This document shows positions 8,757-17,886 of a stretch of DNA of 64,000 bases, piece by piece. The DNA lies in assembly GCA_965214205.1 (NCBI GenBank), contig OZ243941.1, positions 930,001 through 994,000 on the forward strand. Direction: 5' to 3'. How positions within the stretch are numbered: the stretch's first letter is position 1; each line of letters opens with the position of its first letter. A program made the position numbers and the translations under genes. This DNA comes from G963663315 sp965214205. GTDB taxonomy: Bacteria > Pseudomonadota > Gammaproteobacteria > Arenicellales > Poriferihabitantaceae. The notes under the pieces were generated by a model. It was not told the origin of the DNA and did no database searches. It worked only from the letters and a program-made list of their open reading frames with translations.

Positions 8757-9089
8757 ATGGGTATAGAACTTGACGGTCGCAGTTACGATACTGATGAGGA
8801 GGGCTACCTCGCAAATCTGTCTGACTGGAGTCCTGAAATCGCAGACCAGATGGCCAAGCTGGATGATTGCGATCTGGGTGAACACCACTGGGAGGTGATC
8901 AATTTTCTGCGTGATTATTATGAAGAATATCAAATTGCGCCTGCGGTCCGGGTGTTAACCAAGTCGATTGGCAGAAAGCTGGGAAAAGACAAGGGCAACA
9001 GCAAATATCTTTATCAACTGTTCCCTTATGGGCCAGCCAAACAGGCTTGCAAGTACGCCGGATTGCCGAAGCCGACAGGCTGTGTCTAG
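8757..9089 (+). CDS. dsrC: DsrC, sulfur-carrying substrate protein of DsrAB
   Basis: 110-residue carrier that presents sulfur to DsrAB as a persulfide or trisulfide and delivers it to the membrane DsrMKJOP complex. The ATG at 8757 has a well-placed GGAGAAAG upstream; a longer open frame to 8595 only overlaps dsrB. The C-terminal arm carries both redox cysteines (KQACKYAGLPKPTGCV), the penultimate one being the reactive Cys. Conserved inner segments include the HHWEVINFLRDYY and RVLTKSIGRKLGKDKGN regions. Presence of both cysteines marks a true DsrC rather than a TusE-type relative. Confidence 0.95.
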   Translation: MGIELDGRSYDTDEEGYLANLSDWSPEIADQMAKLDDCDLGEHHWEVINFLRDYYEEYQIAPAVRVLTKSIGRKLGKDKGNSKYLYQLFPYGPAKQACKYAGLPKPTGCV

Positions 9090-9097
9090 TCGGTTGA

Positions 9098-9829
9098 ATG
9101 TCGGCAATAACGGTCATCTATGCGGTGATGTTCTACATTGCCACCGCGGCGCTGGTGATCGGCGTCGGCCGCAAGATCATTCAGTATTCACGGACTCCGG
9201 CGCCGCTTAAAATTCCGACAACCCCGGCGCCGGTTACCAGAACCGGCGTGGTCGCCCGCCTGATGCGTGAAATCGTGTTCTTCGAGAGCCTGTTCAAGGG
9301 CAGCAAATGGAGTTGGTTGTTCGGGTGGTTGTTTCATTTCGGTCTGCTGATCGTGTTGATCCGTCATCTGCGTTATTTTACCGAGCCGGTCTGGGGGGTG
9401 GCGGCGCTGACCGCGGACATCGGAGTGATCATGGGCTGGGTCATGATTTTCGGGTTGTTGGGGTTGTTGGTCCGCCGGGTCGGGGTGGACCGCATCCGTT
9501 ATATTTCCGCCCCGTCCGATTATCTGATGCTGCTGCTGATTATTGCCATCGGGGTCAGCGGCCTGTTGGTGAAATATGTTTTTCACAGCGACATCGTCCA
9601 GTTGAAAGCCTTTTTTTCCGGCTTGATGACCTTTAACTGGCAACCATTGCCAGCGGACCCCGGTCTGTTGATTCATCTGGCGCTGGTCATCATCCTGATG
9701 TTGATTTTCCCGATCAGCAAATTGCTGCATGCGCCGGGCCTGTTTTTCAGCCCGACTCGCAACCAGGTCGATAATCCCAGGGAGCGGCGCCATGTTGCAA
9801 TGTGGGCAGATTCGCCGCCCGGCAAGTGA
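9098..9829 (+). CDS. dsrM: DsrM, membrane cytochrome b subunit of DsrMKJOP
   Basis: 243-residue integral membrane protein of the NarI-like cytochrome b family. It binds hemes b and exchanges electrons with the quinone pool inside the DsrMKJOP complex. About five to six hydrophobic helices are visible, starting at AITVIYAVMFYIATAALVIG, and histidines suited for heme ligation occur in the second helix (FHFGLL) and in later ones (LIRHLRYF, LLIHLALVI). The ATG at 9098 follows the dsrC stop by 8 nt. The next gene is its partner DsrK. Confidence 0.9.
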   Translation: MSAITVIYAVMFYIATAALVIGVGRKIIQYSRTPAPLKIPTTPAPVTRTGVVARLMREIVFFESLFKGSKWSWLFGWLFHFGLLIVLIRHLRYFTEPVWGVAALTADIGVIMGWVMIFGLLGLLVRRVGVDRIRYISAPSDYLMLLLIIAIGVSGLLVKYVFHSDIVQLKAFFSGLMTFNWQPLPADPGLLIHLALVIILMLIFPISKLLHAPGLFFSPTRNQVDNPRERRHVAMWADSPPGK

Positions 9830-9880
9830 GGGGTGAGCCATGTATCGGGAGCCAGGCGGTCATGACAGGAGAATCAGGGC

Positions 9881-11374
9881 GTGAAAACAGATTTCCAGAT
9901 TCCTGAACTGAAAGAATATCCGGAGATTCCGGTGCTGGTCAACGGCGCTATGGAACACAGTCAGCCTTTTGTCGCCAAGCCGGAACATCAGGAGCCGCTG
10001 GGCTATCCGGGCGAACTGGTTCCCGACTGGCACGATCAGGCCATCGCAAAAATGGGAGAGCTGCTCGGTAAATTCCGTTCTTTACGGGTATTCATGGATA
10101 CCTGTATCAAGTGTGGGGCCTGCACCGATAAATGCCACTACTATCTGGGCACGGCGGACCCGAAGAATATGCCAGTGGCCCGTCAGGATCTGATGCGGGC
10201 CGTGTACCGGCGTTACTTTACCTTTGCCGGCAAGTATTTCCCCAGGCTGGTCGGGGCCGTGGATCTGACCGAGGAGGTGATCAGGGACTGGTATCGTTAC
10301 TTCTATCAGTGCTCGGAATGCCGGCGCTGTTCCGGATTTTGCCCGATTGGTATCGATACCGCCGAGGTCACCATGGCGGCCCGGGAAATCCTGGACCATA
10401 TCGGCATTGGACAGAAATACAGCAATGAAATCATCGGCAAGGTCCACAAGATCGGTAACAATCTGGGGTTGCCCGAACCAGCGCTGGTGGATACGCTGGA
10501 AGGTCTGGAGGAAGATATAGAGGAGGAAACCGGGGTTGCGGTCAGATTGCCGGTGGACCAGGTGGGCGCGGAAGTATTGCTGGTGACGCCGAGCGCGGAT
10601 TTTTTCGCCGAGCCGCATATTGATGGACTGATCGGTTACGCCAAGGTTTTTCACAAGGCCGGGATCAGTTGGACGGTCAGCTCTTATGCGTCCGAGGCGG
10701 CTAACTTCGGGGTCTTTACCGGTTCCTGGGAGCACATGCAAAAAGTGGCAAACCGGGTCCGTACCGCGGCCCTTGAGCTCGGCGTAAAGCGCATTGTCGT
10801 GGGTGAATGCGGTCATGCCTGGCGGGTGGCCTACAGTTTCTGGAACAGTTTGATCGGGCCTTTCGATTTTCTCGACCAGAACTATCCCGTACCGCAGCAT
10901 ATCTGCGAGTTGACCCACGACCTCATTGTGCAGGGCGCTTTGAAGTTCGACCCGGAAGTACATGATGACAAGGTGATTACGTTCCATGATTCATGCAATG
11001 TGTCGCGGGGATCGCGCATGGGCGACATACCGGGAGGGCAGTTCATTATCCCGCGGCGGATCATCCAGTCGTGCAGCCGCAATTTTGTCGACATGGCGTC
11101 GGATACGATTCGCGAGAACACCTTTTGCTGCGGCGGAGGGGGCGGACTGCTGACCGATGACCTGCTGGAGCTGCGAGTCAAGGGCGCCATGCCAAGAGCG
11201 CAGGCCCTGCAACAGGTGATCGAGGATCACGGCGTTACTCACATGGCCGCGATTTGCGCCATTTGTAAAAGCCAGTTCACCAAGGTCCTGCCGATGTATG
11301 GCATGGGCATGGATATGGTGGTCAGTGTGCATCAGCTGGTCGGCGATGCACTGATTATGCAGACCGAGCATTAG
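9881..11374 (+). CDS. dsrK: DsrK, iron-sulfur HdrD-like catalytic subunit
   Basis: 497-residue cytoplasmic subunit of DsrMKJOP that handles the DsrC trisulfide. The N-terminal ferredoxin domain has two clusters, CIKCGACTDKCHYY and CSECRRCSGFCPIG. The C-terminal part holds CCG-type domains that bind the noncubane [4Fe-4S] cluster, seen as FHDSCNVSRG and ENTFCCGGGGGLL, as in heterodisulfide reductase HdrD/HdrB. The start is a GTG at 9881 with AGGAG 9 nt upstream; the upstream ATG at 9862 is out of frame. It follows dsrM after 51 nt. Confidence 0.93.
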   Translation: MKTDFQIPELKEYPEIPVLVNGAMEHSQPFVAKPEHQEPLGYPGELVPDWHDQAIAKMGELLGKFRSLRVFMDTCIKCGACTDKCHYYLGTADPKNMPVARQDLMRAVYRRYFTFAGKYFPRLVGAVDLTEEVIRDWYRYFYQCSECRRCSGFCPIGIDTAEVTMAAREILDHIGIGQKYSNEIIGKVHKIGNNLGLPEPALVDTLEGLEEDIEEETGVAVRLPVDQVGAEVLLVTPSADFFAEPHIDGLIGYAKVFHKAGISWTVSSYASEAANFGVFTGSWEHMQKVANRVRTAALELGVKRIVVGECGHAWRVAYSFWNSLIGPFDFLDQNYPVPQHICELTHDLIVQGALKFDPEVHDDKVITFHDSCNVSRGSRMGDIPGGQFIIPRRIIQSCSRNFVDMASDTIRENTFCCGGGGGLLTDDLLELRVKGAMPRAQALQQVIEDHGVTHMAAICAICKSQFTKVLPMYGMGMDMVVSVHQLVGDALIMQTEH

Positions 11375-11407
11375 AGATGATGATTTTTTACCAGTCAGGA
11401 AGCTGAA

Positions 11408-13357
11408 ATGTCGAAATCAACCGGACAAAACAGACAGACCTTCCGGAAATTCCGGGAGGGGGCGTTCAAGTGGGCAAACTATCAGGAGGATATCTTTAAT
11501 GAAGACACCTCCCACAAATGCCCTACCTACGTTCATCGCACGCCACCGTGCCAGGGCAGTTGCCCTTCCGGAGAGGACATTCGGGGGTGGTTGCAGATCA
11601 TTCGTGGCATCGAAAAGCCGCCGGCGGAGATGAGCTGGCAGGAATATGCGTTTCAACGCTCGACTGACGCGAATCCATTTCCGTCGATGATGGGCCGGGT
11701 TTGCCCCGCTCCCTGTGAGGCGGGCTGCAACCGCAATAATGTGGACGACTTCGTCGGCATCAATGCCGTCGAACAGTATATCGGGGATACCGCCTTTGAG
11801 AGAAACTTCCAGTTTGATGCGCCCCCCCCTCTCAATCAGCAGCGTGTCGCCATCATCGGCGGCGGGCCGGCGGGCCTGGCCGCGGCTTATCAGTTGAGGC
11901 GAAAAGGCTACGGTTCGGTTATTTTTGAAAAGCAGGCGGAGCTTGGCGGCATGTTCCGTTACGGGATCCCGGGATATCGAACGCCCAGAAGCGTGCTTGA
12001 TCATGAGATTCAACGGATACTGGACCTCGGTGGCATCGAGGTCAGATTGAACATGCGGGTGGGTACCGATGTCTCCGTGCAGCGACTCGAAGATGATTAT
12101 GACGCGATTATCTGGACGATTGGCTGCCAGAGCGGCAACGCCCTGCCGCTGGATGGCTGGAATGACGCGCCGAACTGTGTCAGCGGCGTTGCCTTTCTGG
12201 AGGCGTTCAACAAGGGTAATCTCAAGGTCACGGCGGACAAGGTGCTCTGTGTCGGGGGCGGCGACACTTCGATTGACGTGGTGTCGGTGGCGCGGCGATT
12301 GGGCAAGATAATCAACATCAACCAGCAGGACCGACCGGAAGAGGTCATTGGCGGGTATACGGCCCATGATTCGGCGATGGTGGCGCTCAGGCAGGGTTGC
12401 GATGTGACCCTGACCGCGTTGTTCAAACGCCAGAATATGACGGCGTCGGAAATTGAGGTGGAGGACGCAACCACGGAGGGGGTCAACATTATAGATGGTG
12501 TCATGCCGGTTGAACTGGTGATTGGCGATACGGGCCGGGCGGTCGGCCTGAAGATGATGCAGTGCGAAATGGATAACAAGGGCGTACCGACCGCTATCGA
12601 GGGTACGGAATTCGATCTGGAAGCGGATTTGATCGTCTCCGCGATCGGACAGGGCGGTGATCTTGCAGGCATGGAGGATATGGCTAACGAGCGCAACCTG
12701 ATCAATGCCGATCCGGGGTTCCGGGTGCCTGACCGGCCGGGGCATTTTGTCGCGGGGGATATTGTCCGCCCCCATTTGCTGACGACCGCGATTGGTCAGG
12801 CCTCGGTCGCCGCGGCCAGCGCAATCGGCTTTATGGTGGGTAACGATCCCTCGAAGCGCCCCAAGGTGGATGTGCATCACTTCAATTTGCTGAATAAATT
12901 GAACGAGCAGGGCCTGGAGGTCAGTGAATACGACAAAAGCCAGGTGCATGGCACGGATAGCGCCGGATTCGCGGTGCACAATTACGAGGATCGCTCCGCT
13001 AACGAGATCATCCCGGCAGACGAGTTGTTCCTCGCTCATTTCGATCCGGAAGACCGCAACAAACGGGCTTCGGTAGTGCCCGATTCGGAGCAGGTGCTGG
13101 GGCATTTCGAGGAACGCCATATCATGCTGAGCGAGGAGCAGGCTGTGGCGGAGTCGAATCGCTGCATGAGCTGTGGCATGTGTTTCGAGTGCGATAACTG
13201 TGTGATCTACTGTCCGCAAATAGCAGTGTTTCGAGTCAAGAAAGACAAGGCCACGCTCGGTCGTTATGTCGATACCGACTACAATAAGTGTATTGGCTGT
13301 CATATCTGCGCCGATGTCTGCCCCACCGGCTATATCGACATGGGTCTTGGCAAATAA
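11408..13357 (+). CDS. dsrL: DsrL, NAD(P)H oxidoreductase with C-terminal ferredoxin domain
   Basis: 649-residue iron-sulfur flavoprotein of the glutamate-synthase small-subunit type, which passes electrons from rDsrAB to NAD(P)+ and is linked to the sulfur-oxidising pathway. The N-terminal Cys region reads PPCQGSCPSGEDIRGWL; the FAD site is VAIIGGGPAGLAAAYQLRRK (near residue 140), and the nucleotide site is VLCVGGGDTSIDVVSVARR. The C-terminal ferredoxin domain has CMSCGMCFECDNC and CIGCHICADVCPTG. The ATG at 11408 is preceded by CAGGAAGCTG. A long antisense frame over it is a shadow. Confidence 0.93.
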   Translation: MSKSTGQNRQTFRKFREGAFKWANYQEDIFNEDTSHKCPTYVHRTPPCQGSCPSGEDIRGWLQIIRGIEKPPAEMSWQEYAFQRSTDANPFPSMMGRVCPAPCEAGCNRNNVDDFVGINAVEQYIGDTAFERNFQFDAPPPLNQQRVAIIGGGPAGLAAAYQLRRKGYGSVIFEKQAELGGMFRYGIPGYRTPRSVLDHEIQRILDLGGIEVRLNMRVGTDVSVQRLEDDYDAIIWTIGCQSGNALPLDGWNDAPNCVSGVAFLEAFNKGNLKVTADKVLCVGGGDTSIDVVSVARRLGKIININQQDRPEEVIGGYTAHDSAMVALRQGCDVTLTALFKRQNMTASEIEVEDATTEGVNIIDGVMPVELVIGDTGRAVGLKMMQCEMDNKGVPTAIEGTEFDLEADLIVSAIGQGGDLAGMEDMANERNLINADPGFRVPDRPGHFVAGDIVRPHLLTTAIGQASVAAASAIGFMVGNDPSKRPKVDVHHFNLLNKLNEQGLEVSEYDKSQVHGTDSAGFAVHNYEDRSANEIIPADELFLAHFDPEDRNKRASVVPDSEQVLGHFEERHIMLSEEQAVAESNRCMSCGMCFECDNCVIYCPQIAVFRVKKDKATLGRYVDTDYNKCIGCHICADVCPTGYIDMGLGK

Positions 13358-13380
13358 GGTTTTCGGCTGCCGGACTGGTC

Positions 13381-13785
13381 ATGATATTCATCATTCGAAT
13401 GGCGGGCCTGGTTGTGGTATTCGGCATGATCAGCCTGTCTCATTCATCCCGGTCTTTCGATGACCAACCGCTGCAGTCGGTTCTGGAACTGCCGAAGGCG
13501 GTCCGGGGTGAAAGCTGTGTCGCGCCGGTTGAAGAGATGCGGCGGGACCACATGGAGATGCTTTTCCACCAGCGTGATGAAACCATGTATTTCGGGGTGC
13601 GTGACGCCAGATTCAGCCTGATCGGGTGTATTTCCTGTCATACTCAAACAGACGCCGAGGGGCAGTTTATTCCAATCAACGCGCCGGGCCAGTTCTGTCA
13701 GGAATGTCATTCCTATACCGCGGTGAAGATGGACTGCTTTCAGTGCCATGCCGCGACTCCGGGGCAGGCGGCGACTGAGCAATGA
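13381..13785 (+). CDS. dsrJ: DsrJ, periplasmic triheme cytochrome c
   Basis: 134 residues from the ATG at 13381; the open frame extends upstream into dsrL but without support. It begins with an uncleaved-type signal anchor (MIFIIRMAGLVVVFGMISL) and then three c-type heme sites, CISCH, CQECH and CFQCH. DsrJ is the periplasmic electron-transfer subunit of DsrMKJOP. Its stop overlaps the dsrO start by 4 nt (ATGA), so the two are co-translated. Confidence 0.93.
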   Translation: MIFIIRMAGLVVVFGMISLSHSSRSFDDQPLQSVLELPKAVRGESCVAPVEEMRRDHMEMLFHQRDETMYFGVRDARFSLIGCISCHTQTDAEGQFIPINAPGQFCQECHSYTAVKMDCFQCHAATPGQAATEQ

Positions 13786-14522
13786 CGACCCCGAATCCAC
13801 CCACTCACTCACGCCGGGCAGTCCTGAAAAAGTCCGCTGTCCTGCTCGCCGGTCTGGCTTCAGGAATCAGGTTGGTTGATCTCGCGATGGCATCCACGAA
13901 ACTGGAAGCAACGGACCAGCTTGTACGTTGGGGGATGCTGGTTGACGTGACCCGGTGCGCGGATGGCTGCACCGACTGTGTTGATGCCTGCAATACGGAA
14001 CACGGCCTGAATGGCAAGGGCCGGCCGCTGACCGACGCGCAGTATATTCGCGTGGTCGATCTGAAGGACAAATCCACCGGGCATACGTCTTCGCTGCCGG
14101 TGATGTGTCAGCATTGCGAAACGGCGCCGTGCGTGGATGTCTGTCCGACCGGGGCCTCCTTCCGCAGAGAGGACGGGGTTGTGCTGGTGGATAAACACAC
14201 ATGCATTGGTTGTCGCTACTGCATGTTGGCCTGCCCCTACAAGGCGCGTTCGTTCATTCATGAAAATCTCACTGACCAGGTTCCGACGACCCCCCGTGGC
14301 AAGGGCACGGTCGAGTCCTGCAATTTCTGCACTCATCGGGTGGACCGCGGCGGCGCCCCGGCCTGTGTCGAAGCCTGCGCTGAAAAGGGTCACAAGGCGC
14401 TGGTATTCGGTGACTTGAATGATCCTGATAGCGAGTTGTACCGGCAGCTCAGGGAAAAGCCCTCTGTGCAGATCCGGGAAGACCTCAACCTCAATACCGG
14501 GGTGCGTTATCATGGCATTTGA
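13782..14522 (+). CDS. dsrO: DsrO, periplasmic ferredoxin-like iron-sulfur protein (Tat substrate)
   Basis: 246 residues with an N-terminal twin-arginine signal (HSRRAVLKKSAVLLAG), so it is exported folded with its clusters. Several 4Fe-4S sites follow: CADGCTDCVDACNTEH, CQHCETAPCVDVCPTG, CIGCRYCMLACPYKA and CNFCTHRVDRGGAPACVEAC. It is the NrfC/HybA-like electron-transfer subunit of DsrMKJOP and partners the membrane subunit DsrP encoded immediately downstream. Confidence 0.93.
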   Translation: MTTPNPPTHSRRAVLKKSAVLLAGLASGIRLVDLAMASTKLEATDQLVRWGMLVDVTRCADGCTDCVDACNTEHGLNGKGRPLTDAQYIRVVDLKDKSTGHTSSLPVMCQHCETAPCVDVCPTGASFRREDGVVLVDKHTCIGCRYCMLACPYKARSFIHENLTDQVPTTPRGKGTVESCNFCTHRVDRGGAPACVEACAEKGHKALVFGDLNDPDSELYRQLREKPSVQIREDLNLNTGVRYHGI

Positions 14523-14525
14523 GAT

Positions 14526-15728
14526 GTGGTGAGGATGAAGCGGATCACTTATATCACTTTGGCCTATAACTGCCGGTTGTACTGGCTGTGGATGGCCGGT
14601 TTCGCGGCTCTGATTCTGAACGGGCTGTATTTTGCCTGGTTCATGGAGCATCATGGTCATTGGGTGACCGGCATGAACAACCAGATTGTCTGGGGGTTGC
14701 CGCATGTTTTCGCGATCTTTCTGATCGTTACCGCATCGGGTGTACTGAACATCGCGTCTCTCTCATCCGTGTTCGGTAAACCCGCATACAAGGCATGGGC
14801 GAGATTATCGGGATTGCTGGCGATTACCCTGCTGGTCGGAGGCTTGGTGGCGCTGGTTCTTGACCTCGGTCGGCCTGACCGCCTGATCATCGCCATGACT
14901 CATTACAATTTCAAATCGATTTTTGCTTGGAATATTTTTCTCTATAGCGGGTTTGTCCTGATCGTCATGATCTATCTGTGGATGATGTTCGAGCCCGGAA
15001 TGGCGAAAAAAGTAACCCCGGTGGGGCGGCTCGCGTTTGTCTGGCGGATTGTCCTGACTACCGGGACAGGGTCGATCTTCGGGGTGATTATCGCGCGCCA
15101 GGCGTATGATTCCGTCATTCTGGCGCCTCTGTTCATCGCCATGTCATTGAGTTTCGGCGCCGCGTTTTTCGTGGTGTACCTGTTTGCGTTGAGGCAGCCG
15201 GCTTTTACCGGTGACGCGGAATTGCTCGGCAAATTCCGGAATCTGCTGATCTGGTTCATCGGTACGGTTTTGCTGATTACGCTGATTTTTCACATTACCA
15301 AAGCCTGGGACACGGCGACCCGCGATTACGAACGATTCATTTTGCTGGATGGCGGTCTGTTGTCTGTATTGCTGTGGGCCGGTTTCATCGGGCTCGGCGT
15401 GCTGGCGCCGCTTTTGCTGCTGTCCGGGGCCGGCGGCGCTGCCCCGAAGCGGGTCCTGCTGGCCAGCGCTCTGCACATTCCGGGCGGTCTGGCCCACCTT
15501 TATGTGATCATCATTGGTGGACAGGCGTATCCTTCTGTCCTTTTTCCGAACAAGGAGGTTTCAAGCAGTTTTCATGATGGCGCAATCGCCGGTTACTCGC
15601 CGACGTTTGCTGAACTATCTCTTGGCCTCGGTGGCCTGTCGCTGGCCATCGCCGCAAGTTTGCTGGTGATTCGGATTCTGCCTTTTTTGCCTGAAAACCT
15701 GTTTGAAAACAGAGCGTCTTCCGATTAG
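14526..15728 (+). CDS. dsrP: DsrP, NrfD-like membrane subunit
   Basis: Integral membrane protein of the NrfD/PsrC family, 400 residues from a GTG at 14526 or 397 from the ATG at 14535 (MKRITYITLA); neither start has a clear ribosome site. About ten hydrophobic helices are visible, starting at LYWLWMAGFAALILNGLYFAW. It is the quinone-interacting subunit that pairs with DsrO in the DsrMKJOP complex. It lies 3 nt after dsrO and 6 nt before dsrN, inside the operon. Confidence 0.92.
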   Translation: MVRMKRITYITLAYNCRLYWLWMAGFAALILNGLYFAWFMEHHGHWVTGMNNQIVWGLPHVFAIFLIVTASGVLNIASLSSVFGKPAYKAWARLSGLLAITLLVGGLVALVLDLGRPDRLIIAMTHYNFKSIFAWNIFLYSGFVLIVMIYLWMMFEPGMAKKVTPVGRLAFVWRIVLTTGTGSIFGVIIARQAYDSVILAPLFIAMSLSFGAAFFVVYLFALRQPAFTGDAELLGKFRNLLIWFIGTVLLITLIFHITKAWDTATRDYERFILLDGGLLSVLLWAGFIGLGVLAPLLLLSGAGGAAPKRVLLASALHIPGGLAHLYVIIIGGQAYPSVLFPNKEVSSSFHDGAIAGYSPTFAELSLGLGGLSLAIAASLLVIRILPFLPENLFENRASSD

Positions 15729-15734
15729 CGCCTG

Positions 15735-17138
15735 ATGGCAACGCCGGACCAACCCCTGCCTGGCTTTTATCTTTCCGCTGCCCGCAAGTCTTCCGGAAAA
15801 ACGATTTTATCAATCGGTATTTGCGCCGCGCTTGCCGGGAATAACCGGACAGTCCAGCCGTTCAAGAAGGGACCGGACTACATTGATCCGCTATGGTTGA
15901 GCCAGGCCGCCGGGAAACCCTGCTACAACCTGGATTTCAATACGCAGAGTCCCGCGCAGATCATCAGGTTTTTTTCGCGGCAATCCCGCGGCTCGGATGG
16001 AGTGATCGTTGAAGGCAACAAGGGTCTGTATGACGGGGTTTCGGTGGATGGGCGTGACAGCAATGCCGCGCTGGCGAAATTGCTGGCGTTGCCGGTAATA
16101 CTGACGCTGGACACTCAGGGAATCACCCGTGGGATTGCGCCGTTGCTGCTTGGATACCAGCAGTTTGATCCGGATATCGACTTCAGGGGCGTTATTCTCA
16201 ACCGGGTGGCCAGCTCCAGGCACGAACAAAAATTGAGGTCAAGCATTGAGGCGCATACCGATTTCACGGTAATCGGCGTGATTCCGAACGATGACCGCCT
16301 GCGAGTCCGGGAAAGGCATCTCGGGCTTACGCCCGGTAATGAGGTGGATCGGATTGAGGTCAGGATTGAGGGGATCCGGGATGCCGTTGAGGCCGGTGTG
16401 GATCTGGGTCTCCTGCTGCCGGAGCCGCCTGTATCCAGACAGGCCGGATCCGGGAAGGCCGCCGAAAATACGGCGCCAGGGCGCAAGCCCACGGATGTAC
16501 GCATCGGTGTACCGCAGGACGCCGCGTTCGGTTTTTACTATGCGGATGACCTTCAGGCATTTTCAGACCAGGGCGCGGAGATCGTCCGCTTCAGTACAAT
16601 AGAGGATGATAGCATCCCGGAAGGGGTGGATGGATTGTTCATCGGTGGTGGGTTCCCGGAAGTTTATCTGGATGAACTGGGCGGTAACGCAGCCATGCGT
16701 CAATCCATACTCGACTTTATCAATGCCGGCGGGCCGGTCTATGCTGAATGCGGCGGGTTGATGTATCTGGGGAACTCGATACGATGGAATGGCAGGCAGA
16801 CGGACATGGTCGGCGCCCTGCCTGTTCATGTGGTGATGGAGGAAAAACCGGTGGGTCGCGGCTATGTGGAATTGCAGGAAACCGGCGAGTCGATCTGGGA
16901 CGGGCTGGCGGCCGTGGACGAGATCATCCATGCCCATGAATTTCACTATTCCAGGGTTGAATTTACCGGAGAAGTGGATCATTTCGCCTTCGAGGTCAAA
17001 CGCGGATGGGGACTGGACGGGAAGCATGACGGCATGGTCCATAAAAACGTTCTGGCCGGTTATTCCCATCTGCGGTCGGCGGGGGCGGTGGATTGGGTAT
17101 CGAGGTTTGTTGATTTTGTGAGGCAACACAAATCCTGA
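15735..17138 (+). CDS. dsrN: DsrN, siroheme amidase (cobyrinic acid a,c-diamide synthase homologue)
   Basis: 467 residues of the CobB/CbiA family; in dsr loci this enzyme converts siroheme to the siroamide form used by DsrAB. The N-terminal ATP-binding P-loop-like domain has AARKSSGKTILSIG; the C-terminal class I glutamine amidotransferase domain has the catalytic Cys in PVYAECGGLMYLG and a late His in SHLRS. The middle part is a linker with charged residues (residues 230-260). It follows dsrP after 6 nt and is the last gene with a known dsr role in the operon. Confidence 0.88.
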   Translation: MATPDQPLPGFYLSAARKSSGKTILSIGICAALAGNNRTVQPFKKGPDYIDPLWLSQAAGKPCYNLDFNTQSPAQIIRFFSRQSRGSDGVIVEGNKGLYDGVSVDGRDSNAALAKLLALPVILTLDTQGITRGIAPLLLGYQQFDPDIDFRGVILNRVASSRHEQKLRSSIEAHTDFTVIGVIPNDDRLRVRERHLGLTPGNEVDRIEVRIEGIRDAVEAGVDLGLLLPEPPVSRQAGSGKAAENTAPGRKPTDVRIGVPQDAAFGFYYADDLQAFSDQGAEIVRFSTIEDDSIPEGVDGLFIGGGFPEVYLDELGGNAAMRQSILDFINAGGPVYAECGGLMYLGNSIRWNGRQTDMVGALPVHVVMEEKPVGRGYVELQETGESIWDGLAAVDEIIHAHEFHYSRVEFTGEVDHFAFEVKRGWGLDGKHDGMVHKNVLAGYSHLRSAGAVDWVSRFVDFVRQHKS

Positions 17139-17167
17139 CGCAGTCGTTATCAGTCATCAAATCAAAG

Positions 17168-17173
17168 TATAAT
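17168..17173 (+). promoter_or_regulatory. Candidate -10 box before the two-component pair
   Basis: A perfect TATAAT lies in the 86-nt gap between dsrN and the histidine kinase gene, about 50 nt upstream of its ATG. The -35 region is weak (TTATCA with a 15-nt spacer). If used, it would separate expression of the two-component genes from the dsr operon. Confidence 0.4.
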
Positions 17174-17224
17174 TCCCTTGAACATGGGGATCAGTGAACA
17201 CGGGGACAAGACCTACCAGTAATC

Positions 17225-17881
17225 ATGCGTATCGATCAGGAAAAAACCATTCAACAGTCCCGTATTCTGGAAAGGACCTGGCTGGCCCACGAACTGCACG
17301 ATTCCCTGGCGCAGACACTGGCCAGTGTCCGTTATTACATTCGTAATCTCGATCACGCCATCCAGGGCGGAGATGAGTGTGAAATTTACGAGCTGTTGGA
17401 AATCGTGGAAGATAACGTGGAGATCGCAAATACCGAGTTGCGCGCGTTGATCAGCCGCTTTCGGGCGCCGATGGAAGAAGACAGCCTGATCCCGGCCATC
17501 GAAAACATCATTCGAAAATTCCGCGGTGAGACCGGGTTGAACGCGGTTTTCCAGAACCGGCTGGCGGGGGATATTGAATTTCCGTCCGCCGTGGTGTTCC
17601 AGGTGGTCCGGATTGCCCAGGAAGCGGTAGCGAATATTCGCAAACACGCCAAAGCCGACCTGATTCGCGTAATGCTGTATATCGAGTCGGAACGCTGCCA
17701 CCTTCTGGTTGAAGATGACGGGATCGGTTTTGATCCGGCCTTGCCGCCGGACGGCGAAAATGAACACTTTGGATTGAAGGTCATGCGAGAGCGGGCTGCC
17801 CGAATTGATGGTGAACTGGACATCGACAGCGTCCCCGGCGAAGGCGCCCGAATTCGTCTAACCTTCCCGAAACAGGAATAA
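17225..17881 (+). CDS. Soluble NarX/UhpB-type sensor histidine kinase without input domain
   Basis: 218 residues containing only the transmitter of a HisKA_3 kinase. The phosphorylation box is AHELHDSLAQTL (phospho-His near residue 25). The ATPase domain shows the N box EAVANIRKHAKA, the G1 box EDDGIGFDP and the G2 box FGLKVMRERAARIDGEL. There is no membrane helix and no visible PAS or GAF domain; only about 20 residues precede the H box. It is followed after 5 nt by a NarL-type regulator, so they form a cognate pair. The signal must come from an interaction with another protein or an internal cue. Location right after dsrN suggests, but does not prove, control of sulfur metabolism. Confidence 0.85.
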   Translation: MRIDQEKTIQQSRILERTWLAHELHDSLAQTLASVRYYIRNLDHAIQGGDECEIYELLEIVEDNVEIANTELRALISRFRAPMEEDSLIPAIENIIRKFRGETGLNAVFQNRLAGDIEFPSAVVFQVVRIAQEAVANIRKHAKADLIRVMLYIESERCHLLVEDDGIGFDPALPPDGENEHFGLKVMRERAARIDGELDIDSVPGEGARIRLTFPKQE

Positions 17882-17886
17882 TCCGG

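Noticed and set aside
11417..13303. 628-codon antisense open frame over dsrL
   Set aside because: Its protein is low in recognisable motifs and rich in His, Arg and Ala; dsrL on the plus strand has complete FAD, NADPH and ferredoxin motifs. It is a shadow of a GC-rich gene.
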